Positions 15,195 to 23,264 of a stretch of DNA of 31,752 bases are shown piece after piece (within the stretch, counting starts at the first letter, position 1; each line of letters opens with the position of its first letter). The DNA is taken from the NCBI GenBank assembly GCA_964510785.1, contig CAZECM010000036.1, positions 1 to 31,752 of the forward strand, given 5' to 3'. A model generated the notes under the pieces. The model saw nothing but the letters and a program-made list of their open reading frames with translations. It searched no databases and was not told where the DNA came from. This DNA comes from JAAYZM01 sp964510785. Its GTDB lineage: Bacteria > Actinomycetota > Actinomycetes > Actinomycetales > Cellulomonadaceae. The position numbers and the translations under genes are program-made.

Positions 15195-15929
15195 CTAGAC
15201 GGCGTGGACGCGCAGCTCGAGCGAGTCGACGCGGTCCGCGACGACCTCGGCGGCCGCGAGCCGCGCGTTGACCTGCGCGAGCACGGCATCGAGGCCCGCT
15301 CGGTCGAGGCCCGCGTCGATACCCAGGCGCAGGGCGACCTCGGCGGTCCGGCCGGGCAAGGCCTCCGCCGCGCGCACGCCGCGCACGACGAGCGCGGCCA
15401 CGGCGAGCTCCTGGGCCACCTCGGGATCCACGACGGGCTCTCCCGCGGCGTCGGGCACGACGGCGGGCCGCCATGGCTCGCTGCGCGCGAGCGCCCACAC
15501 GGCCGTGCGCGGCACCTGCACCGTCACGGGTCCACCGGGATCGACGACGAGCAGCTCCCAACCCTCGGTCACCGCACTGCCCGCCGCCTGACGCGCCTGG
15601 ACGGGCACGGGCCGCGCGTCGGTGCGCCACGCCGCCATCGTCGCGACGGACGAGAACACGGGGAGCACCTGGCGCCCGTCGGGCGCGGAGATGGCGACGA
15701 CGCCCGTCGAGGCCTCGCGGTCCACCTGCAGCCCGTCCACCTCCTCGACGACGACGGCCTCCGCGAGCACCGGCACGAGCACGCGGACCCGCTCGAGCGC
15801 ACCCACGAGCTCCGGGAGCGCGGCAACCCCCACGGCCGCGAACCGGTCGAGTGCCGCCTGGAGCTCGGGGGCCGCCGAACCGTCGTCGTCGGCGTACGGC
15901 GACGTGCCGGGGAGCTCCTTGCCCGTCAC
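15195..15929 (-). CDS. SseB family protein
   Basis: Protein of 244 residues with an SseB N-terminal domain (about residues 15-115: LQAALDRFAAVGVAALPELVGAL..., VFSSVATMAAW) and a less conserved C-terminal half with repeated ELAVAAL- and LRLGI-type helices. The SseB domain was named from enhanced serine sensitivity in E. coli; its molecular role is not known. The GTG start overlaps the priA stop (GTGA), so it is translated with the histidine cluster. An SseB gene beside priA is a recurrent actinobacterial arrangement. Confidence 0.8.
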   Translation of the reverse strand: MTGKELPGTSPYADDDGSAAPELQAALDRFAAVGVAALPELVGALERVRVLVPVLAEAVVVEEVDGLQVDREASTGVVAISAPDGRQVLPVFSSVATMAAWRTDARPVPVQARQAAGSAVTEGWELLVVDPGGPVTVQVPRTAVWALARSEPWRPAVVPDAAGEPVVDPEVAQELAVAALVVRGVRAAEALPGRTAEVALRLGIDAGLDRAGLDAVLAQVNARLAAAEVVADRVDSLELRVHAV

Positions 15930-16663
15930 GGCCGCCCTGCGACGTCGAGCGCCTCCGGGAGCGTGAACGCCCCCGCGTAGAGCGCCTTGCCGACGATCGC
16001 CCCTTCGAGCCCGAAGGGGACGAGCTCGCGCAGCGCCTCGAGGTCCGCGAGGCTCGAGATCCCGCCCGAGGCAACCACCGGGGCGGAGGTCCGCTCGCAC
16101 ACCTCGCGCAGCAGCTCGACGTTGGGGCCCTTCAGTGTGCCGTCCTTCGTCACGTCCGTGACGACGTAGCGCGCGCAACCGGCGGCGTCGAGGCGTGCGA
16201 GGACCTCCCAGAGGTCTCCGCCCTCCTTCGTCCAGCCCCGCGCGGCGAGCGTCGTGCCACGCACGTCGAGACCGACGGCGATCCGGTCCCCGTGTCGCGC
16301 GATCGCAGCCGCGGTCCACTCCGGGTTCTCGATCGCCGCCGTGCCGAGGTTGACGCGCGTGGCACCCATCGCGAGCGCGGCCGCGAGGGACTCGTCGTCG
16401 CGGATTCCGCCGGACAGCTCCATCTTCACGCCGTCGGCCACCATGATCGCCGTGACCTCGGCGAGCAGCACGGCGTTCGAACCGCGGCCGAAGGCGGCGT
16501 CGAGGTCGACGAGGTGGACCCACTCCGCCCCGCCGTCGCGCCAGTCGCGCGCGGCGGCGAGCGGCGAGCCGTACGAGGTCTCGGAGCCGGCCTCGCCCTG
16601 GACGAGCCGGACGGCCTGCCCCCCGGCGACGTCGACGGCGGGAAGCAGCTCGAGGCGGGTCAT
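15926..16663 (-). CDS. priA: Bifunctional phosphoribosyl isomerase A (HisA/TrpF)
   Basis: (beta/alpha)8-barrel isomerase acting on ProFAR in histidine synthesis and, in actinobacteria, on PRA in tryptophan synthesis. It has 245 residues, starting MTRLELLPAVDVAGGQAVRLVQGEAGSE with the catalytic Asp11. ELSGGIRDDESL and VASGGISSLADLEALRELVPFGLEGAIVGKALYAGAFTL are the phosphate-binding loops. Dual function is inferred from the taxon and the PriA-like sequence; no trpF is visible to test it. The ATG overlaps the hisH stop (ATGA). Confidence 0.93.
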   Translation of the reverse strand: MTRLELLPAVDVAGGQAVRLVQGEAGSETSYGSPLAAARDWRDGGAEWVHLVDLDAAFGRGSNAVLLAEVTAIMVADGVKMELSGGIRDDESLAAALAMGATRVNLGTAAIENPEWTAAAIARHGDRIAVGLDVRGTTLAARGWTKEGGDLWEVLARLDAAGCARYVVTDVTKDGTLKGPNVELLREVCERTSAPVVASGGISSLADLEALRELVPFGLEGAIVGKALYAGAFTLPEALDVAGRP

Positions 16664-17313
16664 CGGTGGTCCTTCACGATCTCGATCCAGTGGGACAGCA
16701 ACGCGGCTCCCGCGTCGCCGGACTTCTCGGGGTGGAACTGGGTGGCGGCGAGGGGACCGTTCTCGACGGCGGCCACGAACGGCCCGCCGTGGTCCGCCCA
16801 CGTCACGAGCGGCGGGGCGAAGCGCGAGGTGTCGACCTGCTCGGCGAGCGGGAAGCTGCGCGCCGCGTAGGAGTGCACGAAGTAGAAGCGTTCGTCCTCG
16901 AGTCCCGCGAAGAGGCGCGACCCCTCGGGGGGCGTCACGGTCGACCAGCCCATGTGGGGCACGACCTCGGCCTCGAGGCGGTCGACCACGCCGGGCCACT
17001 CACCGAGGCCCTCGGCGTGCTCGCCGTGCTCGACGCCCTCCTCGAAGAGGACCTGCATGCCCACGCAGATCCCGAGCACGGGGCGCCCGCCCGCGAGGCG
17101 CCGGTCCACGATCCAGTCCCCCCGCACGGCGCGCAGCCCCTGCATGCACGCGGCGAAGGCGCCGACGCCGGGGACGACGAGCCCGTCGGCCGCGAGCGCG
17201 GTGTCGAGGTCCGCCGTGAGCTCGACCTTGGCCCCCACGCGCTCGAGCGCGCGCACGGCTGAGCGGACGTTGCCGAAGCCGTAGTCGAGGACGACGACGG
17301 CGGGCTCAGTCAC
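16660..17313 (-). CDS. hisH: Imidazole glycerol phosphate synthase, glutaminase subunit
   Basis: Class I glutamine amidotransferase supplying ammonia to HisF; 217 residues. The triad is Cys83 (GICVGMQ), His194 and Glu196 (QFHPEKSG), and the oxyanion strand PGVGAF is near residue 48. The GTG at 17313 begins VTEPAVVVLDYGFGN, typical of the family. The partner hisF is not in the window. The start lies inside the 3' end of the upstream unknown gene (8-base overlap), and the stop overlaps priA. Confidence 0.95.
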   Translation of the reverse strand: MTEPAVVVLDYGFGNVRSAVRALERVGAKVELTADLDTALAADGLVVPGVGAFAACMQGLRAVRGDWIVDRRLAGGRPVLGICVGMQVLFEEGVEHGEHAEGLGEWPGVVDRLEAEVVPHMGWSTVTPPEGSRLFAGLEDERFYFVHSYAARSFPLAEQVDTSRFAPPLVTWADHGGPFVAAVENGPLAATQFHPEKSGDAGAALLSHWIEIVKDHR

Positions 17314-17743
17314 GGGCGGCCCGCGCGCGCAGCTGGCGCGAGATCTTCGACAACGTGCGCGCCGCGCGCCAGCGGGACATGCCCACCGTCGTGAGCGCAC
17401 CCTCGACCGCGGAGGGCTCGATCGCGCCCGTGACGAGGTCTTCGAGCACGACGGGCGCGGCGTCGAGCCACAACCCCGCCGCCTGGACCTCGGTCTCCTT
17501 GCCGTCCGCGAAGCCGATCGCGGAGACCTGGTCGCCCTCGTTCTGCAGCAGCACCACGAGGCTCGGCTTGAGGAGCTGGGAGATCGTCACGCCTGCTTTG
17601 TAGGAGACGGCGGGGTCGTGGCACACCGCGATCGAGCCGATCTCGGAGGGCACGACGTCCGCCGCGACACCCGCGAGCACGCACGACGCGGTGACGGCCT
17701 CGACGATCGGGACCTGCGTCAGGACCACCGACCTCGTGGTCAC
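17306..17743 (-). CDS. Unknown protein embedded in the histidine operon
   Basis: A 145-residue protein of no family I recognise, overlapping hisB by four bases (ATGA) and hisH by eight. The overlaps and codon use argue that it is a real, co-translated gene. There is no signal peptide or clear membrane segment. The N-terminal half is hydrophobic and beta/alpha-like (VVLTQVPIVEAVTASCVLAGVAADVV, VSYKAGVTISQLLKPSLVVLLQN), with two cysteines. The C-terminus is strongly basic (SRWRAARTLSKISRQLRARAARD), suggesting nucleic-acid or ribosome contact or a partner surface. The Mycobacterium his operon, as I recall it, lacks this gene. Confidence 0.75.
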   Translation of the reverse strand: MTTRSVVLTQVPIVEAVTASCVLAGVAADVVPSEIGSIAVCHDPAVSYKAGVTISQLLKPSLVVLLQNEGDQVSAIGFADGKETEVQAAGLWLDAAPVVLEDLVTGAIEPSAVEGALTTVGMSRWRAARTLSKISRQLRARAARD

Positions 17744-18357
17744 AACGCGCCCTTCGTGCTCGGGATCCCCTCGACGCGCGGGTCCTTGGCCACGGCGACC
17801 CGCAGGGCGCGCGCGAGCGCCTTGAACTGCGCCGCGACGACGTGGTGCGGGTCGCGACCCGCGAGGACCCGCACGTGCAGGCAGATCGCCGCGTGGTGCG
17901 CGATCGACTCGAGCACGTGGCGGGTCAGGGAGCCCGTGAAGTGGCCGCCGATGAGGTGGTACTCCTGGCCAGCGGGCTCGCCCGAGTGCACGAGGTAGGG
18001 GCGGCCCGAGACGTCGACGACGGCGTGGGCGAGGGCCTCGTCGAGCGGCACGGTGGCGTCGCCGAACCGCGCGATGCCCGCCTTGTCACCGAGCGCTTCA
18101 CGCAACGCCTCGCCGATGCAGATCGCGACGTCCTCGACAGTGTGGTGAGCGTCGATGTGGATGTCACCGGTCGCCTCGACGCGCAGGTCGATGAGCGAGT
18201 GCTTGCCGAGTGCCGTGAGCATGTGGTCGTAGAACGGCACACCCGTCGTGATCTCGGTCTTGCCGGTCCCGTCGAGGTCGAGCTCGACGAGCACGCTCGA
18301 CTCGCTCGTCCTGCGCTCCACGCGTCCCGTGCGGTTCCCCGCAGCCGATGTGCTCAC
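17740..18357 (-). CDS. hisB: Imidazoleglycerol-phosphate dehydratase
   Basis: Manganese-dependent dehydratase of step six in histidine synthesis, 205 residues, the single-domain form without the phosphatase half found in E. coli HisB. The metal-binding repeats are DIHIDAHHTVEDVAI and DPHHVVAAQFKALARAL, and FYDHM is present. The GTG start (VSTSAAGNRTGRVERRTSESS) overlaps the hisC stop (GTGA). The open frame continues upstream, but only as a shadow of hisC. Confidence 0.96.
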   Translation of the reverse strand: MSTSAAGNRTGRVERRTSESSVLVELDLDGTGKTEITTGVPFYDHMLTALGKHSLIDLRVEATGDIHIDAHHTVEDVAICIGEALREALGDKAGIARFGDATVPLDEALAHAVVDVSGRPYLVHSGEPAGQEYHLIGGHFTGSLTRHVLESIAHHAAICLHVRVLAGRDPHHVVAAQFKALARALRVAVAKDPRVEGIPSTKGAL

Positions 18358-19451
18358 AGACCTGCCACCTCCACCAGGGCGTCCTTGAACGCCGTCATCT
18401 CCTGCGGGCTCCCGATGGAGACCCGCAACCACCCGGTCGGGCCGACCTCGCGGATCAGCACGCCCCGGTCCAGCAGACCCTGCCAGACGGCGCGGGGCTC
18501 GTCGAACACCCCGAACAGCGCGAAGTTCGCGTCCGAGTCCGCGACCGTCAACCCGCGCTCGCGCAGCCACGCGACCGTCGCGTCGCGTTCGGCGCGCAGC
18601 GAACCGACCTGGGCCATGAGCTCGGTCGAGTGCGCGAGGGCCGCCCGCGCGACCGCCTGACTCACGGCGGACAGGTGATAGGGCAGTCGCACGACGCGCA
18701 GGGCGTCGACGAGTGCGCCGTCGGCGGCGAGATATCCCAGGCGTGCGCCGGCCATGCCGAAGGCCTTCGACATCGTGCGCGAGACGGCGAGGTGCGGGTA
18801 GGCGGGGAGCAGGGTGAGGGCCGACGGCGTGCCCTCCCGGCGGAACTCCCCGTAGGCCTCGTCCACGACGACGACGCACCCGCCCGGCACCTGCTCCGCA
18901 GCGTCGAGCACGGCGCGCACGACGTCGAGCCCGAGCGCCGTGCCGGTCGGGTTGTTGGGGCTCGCGAGCAGCACGACCGACGGCGCGTGCTCGGCGATCG
19001 CGGCGCGCACGACGTCGGGGTCGAGCGAGAAGTCCTCCTCGCGCCGCCCGGCGACCCACGTCGTGAACGTGTCGCGCGCGTACTCGGGGTACATCGAGTA
19101 CGTGGGCGCGAAGCTCAGCACCGTGCGGCCGGGGCCGCCGAAGGCCTGCAGCAGGTGCAGCATGACCTCGTTGGAGCCGTTGGCGGCCCAGAGCTGCTCG
19201 GGGGCGAGGGCGACCTCGGACTCCGCGAGGAGGTAGGCGGCCAGGTCCTTGCGCAGGTCGAGGAAGTCGCGGTCCGGGTAGCGGTTGAGGCCGCGAGCGG
19301 CGCGCGCGACGGCCTCGGCGATGTCCGCGACGACCGCTTCCGAGGGCGCATACGGGTTCTCGTTGACGTTGAGGAGCACCGGGACGTCGAGCTGCGGCGC
19401 GCCGTACGGCTGCAGGCCGGCGAGGTCGGGTCTCAGGGGAAGCGGTGGCAC
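18354..19451 (-). CDS. hisC: Histidinol-phosphate aminotransferase
   Basis: PLP-dependent fold-type I aminotransferase of histidine synthesis, 365 residues. The PLP lysine is near residue 229 (SRTMSKAFGMAGARLGY), with NENPY at 30-34 and ASPNNPTGT around 163-171. The GTG at 19451 lies six bases after a TAGGAT -10 (19458-19463) with no ribosome-binding site: a leaderless start. It now heads its own operon, because hisD, which normally precedes it, lies 2.4 kb upstream beyond a recQ-like gene on the other strand. Confidence 0.96.
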   Translation of the reverse strand: MPPLPLRPDLAGLQPYGAPQLDVPVLLNVNENPYAPSEAVVADIAEAVARAARGLNRYPDRDFLDLRKDLAAYLLAESEVALAPEQLWAANGSNEVMLHLLQAFGGPGRTVLSFAPTYSMYPEYARDTFTTWVAGRREEDFSLDPDVVRAAIAEHAPSVVLLASPNNPTGTALGLDVVRAVLDAAEQVPGGCVVVVDEAYGEFRREGTPSALTLLPAYPHLAVSRTMSKAFGMAGARLGYLAADGALVDALRVVRLPYHLSAVSQAVARAALAHSTELMAQVGSLRAERDATVAWLRERGLTVADSDANFALFGVFDEPRAVWQGLLDRGVLIREVGPTGWLRVSIGSPQEMTAFKDALVEVAGL

Positions 19452-19457
19452 GGCCCA

Positions 19458-19463
19458 ATCCTA
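19458..19463 (-). promoter_or_regulatory. -10 element of the hisC operon
   Basis: TAGGAT on the minus strand ends six bases before the hisC GTG. Transcription would start at or next to the start codon. Confidence 0.6.
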
Positions 19464-19543
19464 GGCAGCACCCGCCAGGCGGTCCCCCTCATTCCACGCC
19501 CCGGACCCCGCCTCACCCTCCCGTCCCCGCGCCCCACCTCCGC

Positions 19544-19611
19544 CGAGGTAGTGAGGATTTCCCGAGGTAGTGACTCTGGAATCACTTCCTCGCGCATTCG
19601 TCACTACCTCG
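19544..19611. repeat. 68-bp palindromic element C
   Basis: Words CGAGGTAGTGA (19544-19554, 19563-19573), TCACTTCCTCG (19582-19592) and TCACTACCTCG (19601-19611), with 8-base spacers throughout. The outer arms are perfect, the inner arms have one mismatch, and the spacers are poorly complementary. Geometry is the same as element A. It lies between the divergent hisC and recQ-like promoters, so it cannot be a simple terminator. Confidence 0.85.
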
Positions 19612-19647
19612 ACGAAAGTGTCGGGTGCGGTCCGTAGGGTGGGCGCC

Positions 19648-21810
19648 ATGACTCCCCCGGATGGTGATCCCGCGCTGCGCGAGCGCGCCGAGGCCGTGCT
19701 GCGCTCGCTCGTGGGGCGCGACGACGCACGGCTGCGGGACGATCAGTGGGTCGCGATCGAGGCGCTCGTCGCGGGCCGGCGCCGCGCTCTCGTGGTGCAG
19801 CGCACCGGGTGGGGGAAGTCCGCGGTGTACTTCGTGGCGACGGCCCTGCTGCGCGCGGGCGCCGCGGGTCCGACGGCGGGACCCACGGTGATCGTCTCCC
19901 CCCTGCTGGCCCTCATGCGTAACCAGGTGGGTGCCGCGGCGCGCGCCGGCATCACCGCGGAGACGATCAACTCCGCGAACGTCACGGACTGGGAAGCGGT
20001 GCACGCGCGGGTCGCGGCGGGCGAGGTCGACGTCCTGCTCGTCTCGCCCGAGCGACTCAACAACCCCCGTTTCCGCGACGAGGTGCTGCCCCGGCTCGCC
20101 GCGGACGCCGGACTCCTCGTGGTCGACGAGGCTCACTGCATCTCCGACTGGGGCCACGACTTCCGCNNNNNNNNNNACCGGCGCATCCGTACCCTGCTCG
20201 CCGAGCTGCCCACGGGCATCCCCGTGCTCGCGACGACGGCCACGGCCAACGCGCGCGTCACGGCCGACGTCGCCGAACAGCTCGCGACGGCGCGGGCCGA
20301 CGACGGCACACCGTCCTTGGCGGACGTGCTCGTGCTCCGCGGCCCGCTCGACCGGGAGAGCCTCCACCTGTCCGTCGAGCGGCTCGGCGACCATGCCGCC
20401 CGGCTCGCGTGGCTCAGTGCGAACCTGCCGCGGTTCGACGGTTCGGGGATCATCTACTGCCTCACGGTCGCGATGGCCGAGCAGGTCGCGGCGCACCTGC
20501 GCGCCGAAGGCGTCGAGGTGCGCGCCTACTCGGGCCAGACGGACCCCGCCGAGCGCGAGCTCGCGGAGGAAGACCTCCTCGCGAACCGGGTCAAGGCGCT
20601 CGTCGCGACATCGGCGCTCGGCATGGGCTTCGACAAGCCGGACCTCGCCTTCGTGGTGCACCTCGGGGCGCCCTCCTCCCCCATCGCCTACTACCAGCAG
20701 GTCGGGCGCGCCGGCCGTGCCACGACGCGGGCCGAGGTCGTACTCCTGCCCGGCGCGGAGGACCAGCAGATCTGGGACTGGTACGCCGCGCAGTCCTTCC
20801 CGGCCGAGCCGCAGGTGCGCCAGACCCTCGAGGCCCTGACCGAGCGCGGCACACTCTCGCTGCCTGCCCTCGAGACGCACGTGGACCTGCGCCGGTCACG
20901 GCTCGAGGCGATGCTCAAGGTGCTCGACGTCGACGGCGCGGTACGGCGGGTGCAGGGCGGCTGGGAGGCCACCGGGGCCGGCTGGACGTACGACGCCGAC
21001 CGCTACGAGCGCGTCGACGCCGCGCGCCGGGCCGAGCAGGAAGCGATGCTCGCGTACGAGACGACCGACGGGTGCCGGCTCGCATTCCTGCGCCGCGCGC
21101 TCGACGACCCCGAGCTCACGCCCGACTGGACGTGCGGCCGCTGCGACCGGTGCGGGGGCGCGGCGGCGTCTGCCGAGCCTGACGCCGTGGGCGTCGCGGC
21201 GGCGCGGGACCGGCTCGCCGTGCCCGGGGTCGAGGTCGTGCCACGGCGGCAGTGGCCGTCCGGCATGGCGAGCCTCGGCGTGGAGCTGTCGGGGCGGATC
21301 CCGGTGGACGAGCAGGCTGGTGTGGGTCGCGCCGTGGGTCGGCTCGACTCGCTCGGCTGGGGTGGTGTGCTGCGCGAGCTGTTCGCCGAGCCCGCGGGAC
21401 AGCCCGTGGATCCAGGCGAGCTCCCCGTCGCGCTGCGGCGTCCGGTCGTCGAGGTGCTCGACGCGTGGGCGCCGAAGGTGACGGGCGTCGCCGTCGTCGG
21501 CTCGGCGTCTCGTCCCAGGCTCGTGTCGCACCTCGCCCAGGGCGTCGCGCGTCACCTCGGAGTGCCGATCGTCGCGCGGTTGCACGTGCGCGGCGAGCCT
21601 GCGCGACACGACGTGAACTCCGCCCAACGCCTCGCTGGGGTCACGCGGCGGATCGAGCTCGAGGTAGGACCCGGTGCGGTGCTCGACGGTGCGAGCGTGC
21701 TGCTCGTCGACGACCGCACCGACTCCGGCTGGACGCTCACCGTGGCCGCGCGACTGCTGCGCCGGGCAGGGGCGGGAGCCGTCTACCCGTTCGTGCTCGG
21801 GGTCGGCTGA
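19648..21810 (+). CDS. RecQ-family DNA helicase fused to a phosphoribosyltransferase-like domain
   Basis: ATP-dependent 3'-5' DNA helicase, about 720 residues including the unresolved stretch. Motif 0 is LRDDQW, Walker A RTGWGKSA (52-59), motif Ia SPLLALMRNQ, motif II DEAHCISDWGHDFR (160-173), motif III ATTATAN, and motif VI YYQQVGRAGR. A RecQ zinc-binding segment follows (Cys476, 496, 499, 502). The last 90 or so residues resemble a ComF-like PRTase: VLDGASVLLVDDRTDSGWTLTVAARLLRRAGA has the PRPP-loop form. There is no typical HRDC domain. A TAGGGT -10 ends seven bases before the ATG. Ten Ns interrupt the gene after DFR. The gene separates hisD from hisC. Confidence 0.9.
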   Translation: MTPPDGDPALRERAEAVLRSLVGRDDARLRDDQWVAIEALVAGRRRALVVQRTGWGKSAVYFVATALLRAGAAGPTAGPTVIVSPLLALMRNQVGAAARAGITAETINSANVTDWEAVHARVAAGEVDVLLVSPERLNNPRFRDEVLPRLAADAGLLVVDEAHCISDWGHDFRXXXXRRIRTLLAELPTGIPVLATTATANARVTADVAEQLATARADDGTPSLADVLVLRGPLDRESLHLSVERLGDHAARLAWLSANLPRFDGSGIIYCLTVAMAEQVAAHLRAEGVEVRAYSGQTDPAERELAEEDLLANRVKALVATSALGMGFDKPDLAFVVHLGAPSSPIAYYQQVGRAGRATTRAEVVLLPGAEDQQIWDWYAAQSFPAEPQVRQTLEALTERGTLSLPALETHVDLRRSRLEAMLKVLDVDGAVRRVQGGWEATGAGWTYDADRYERVDAARRAEQEAMLAYETTDGCRLAFLRRALDDPELTPDWTCGRCDRCGGAAASAEPDAVGVAAARDRLAVPGVEVVPRRQWPSGMASLGVELSGRIPVDEQAGVGRAVGRLDSLGWGGVLRELFAEPAGQPVDPGELPVALRRPVVEVLDAWAPKVTGVAVVGSASRPRLVSHLAQGVARHLGVPIVARLHVRGEPARHDVNSAQRLAGVTRRIELEVGPGAVLDGASVLLVDDRTDSGWTLTVAARLLRRAGAGAVYPFVLGVG
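20167..20176. other. Assembly gap (10 N)
   Basis: Ten undetermined bases lie just after the helicase motif II (codons for DFR). Related RecQ proteins read DFRPDYRRI here, as I recall them. The residues visible after the gap (a codon ending in AC, then RRI) fit if seven bases, not ten, are missing. The run therefore looks like arbitrary filler rather than a measured gap. Confidence 0.75.
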
Positions 21811-21822
21811 CGCTCGGGTGGG

Positions 21823-23151
21823 CTATCGCGCGAAGCGGGCGCTCACGGCCTCGCCGTGCGCGGGCAGGTCCTCGGCGTCCGCGAGCGCGACGATCCGGTC
21901 GGCGAGCTCGCCGAGGGCCCCACGGTCGTACTCGATGACCTGGACGGCCTTGACGAAGGAGTGCACCCCGAGCCCGCTCGCGAAGTGCGCGCAGCCGCCG
22001 GTCGGCAGCACGTGGTTGGAGCCGGCCATGTAGTCGCCGAGCGAGACGGGCGAGTAGGGGCCTACGAAGATCGCCCCGGCCGCCGTGACGCGCTCGGCCA
22101 CGGCCGCGGCGTCCGCCGTCTGGATCTCGAGGTGCTCGGCGGCATAAGCGTTGACGACCTCGAGCCCCTGGGCGACGTCGTCGACGAGGACGACGGCGCT
22201 CTGCGGCCCGCTCAACGCGGTGCGCACCCGCCCCGAGTGCTTCGTGTCCGCGACGCGCTCGACGAGCTCGCGATCCACGGCGTCCGCGAGCTCGGGAGAG
22301 TCCGTCACGAGCACGGAAGCAGCGAGCGGGTCGTGCTCGGCCTGCGAGACGAGGTCGGCGGCGACGTGCGCGGCGTCCGCCGTGGCGTCGGCGAGGATCG
22401 CGATCTCCGTGGGTCCGGCCTCGGCATCGATGCCGACGACCCCGCGCACGAGCCGCTTCGCGGCGGCGACGTAGACGTTGCCGGGGCCCGTGACCACGTC
22501 GACGGGCTCGCACAGCACCGCGCCGTCGGCGTCCGTCTCGCCGTCGGCCCCGTACGCGAACATCGCGACGGCCTGGGCACCGCCGACGGCGTAGACCTCG
22601 TCGACACCGAGCAGGGCGCACGTCGCGAGCACCACGGGGTCGGGCAGGCCGTCGCGGTCCTTCTGCGGCGGCGAGGCGACCGCGAGCGAGGCGACCCCCG
22701 CCTCCTGGGCGGCGACGACGTTCATGACGACGCTCGACGGGTAGACGGCGAGCCCGCCCGGCACGTAGAGGCCCACACGGCGCACGGGGACCCAGCGCTG
22801 GCGCACCTGGGCACCCGGGGCGAGCTCGACCGTGAAATCTTGCGGGCGCTGCGCGGCGTGCACGGTCCGCACGCGCCGGATCGTCTCGTCGAGCGCGGCA
22901 CGCACCTCGGGATCGAGCACGCCGACGGCGGCCTCGATCACGTCGGTCGGCACGCGCACGTGCTCAGGCCGCACGCCGTCGAACCGCTCGGCGAGGTCGC
23001 GCAACGCGCTCGCCCCGTGAGCCCGGACGTCCGCGATGATCGGCGCGACAGAGGCGGTGGCCGCCTCGACGTCGACCTCGGCGCGCGGCAACGCGGCGAG
23101 GAGCTCACGGCGGGACAGAGAACGACCACGCAGGTCGATTCGGGAGATCAC
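21823..23151 (-). CDS. hisD: Histidinol dehydrogenase
   Basis: NAD- and zinc-dependent enzyme of the last two steps of histidine synthesis, 442 residues. Diagnostic stretches: VGLYVPGGLAVYPSSVVMNVVAAQEAG, VYAVGGAQAVAMFAYG, VTGPGNVYVAAAKR, GPTEIAILAD, SQAEHDPLAASVLVT and the zinc-site region AEHLEI, with GPYSPVSLGDYMAGSNHVLPTGG. The GTG at 23151 follows a TAGACT -10 (23159-23164) by seven bases, so it is probably leaderless. It is monocistronic here: 12 bases beyond its stop lies the end of the convergent recQ-like gene. Confidence 0.97.
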   Translation of the reverse strand: MISRIDLRGRSLSRRELLAALPRAEVDVEAATASVAPIIADVRAHGASALRDLAERFDGVRPEHVRVPTDVIEAAVGVLDPEVRAALDETIRRVRTVHAAQRPQDFTVELAPGAQVRQRWVPVRRVGLYVPGGLAVYPSSVVMNVVAAQEAGVASLAVASPPQKDRDGLPDPVVLATCALLGVDEVYAVGGAQAVAMFAYGADGETDADGAVLCEPVDVVTGPGNVYVAAAKRLVRGVVGIDAEAGPTEIAILADATADAAHVAADLVSQAEHDPLAASVLVTDSPELADAVDRELVERVADTKHSGRVRTALSGPQSAVVLVDDVAQGLEVVNAYAAEHLEIQTADAAAVAERVTAAGAIFVGPYSPVSLGDYMAGSNHVLPTGGCAHFASGLGVHSFVKAVQVIEYDRGALGELADRIVALADAEDLPAHGEAVSARFAR

Positions 23152-23158
23152 GAGGCCG

Positions 23159-23164
23159 AGTCTA
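23159..23164 (-). promoter_or_regulatory. -10 element of hisD
   Basis: TAGACT on the minus strand ends seven bases before the hisD GTG, with no ribosome-binding site between. Confidence 0.6.
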
Positions 23165-23185
23165 GGCGGGTCACCGAGTCAGGCT

Positions 23186-23205
23186 CGCGGGCATTTCGGC
23201 CCGCG
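23186..23205. promoter_or_regulatory. Palindrome between hisD and the S4-domain gene
   Basis: CGCGGGC and GCCCGCG are separated by six bases (ATTTCG). It lies about 35-55 bases upstream of the inferred hisD transcription start and could be an operator shared by the two divergent genes. GC-rich inverted repeats arise often by chance in this genome. Confidence 0.35.
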
Positions 23206-23264
23206 GGCGTCTGCTGGGCAGGTACGTGGGGGCGGGCGCCGCACCGACCGGGCAGGATGGACCC

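Noticed and set aside
17740..19458. 572-residue frame suggesting a hisB fusion
   Set aside because: The upstream part is an out-of-frame shadow of hisC; true hisB starts at GTG 18357.
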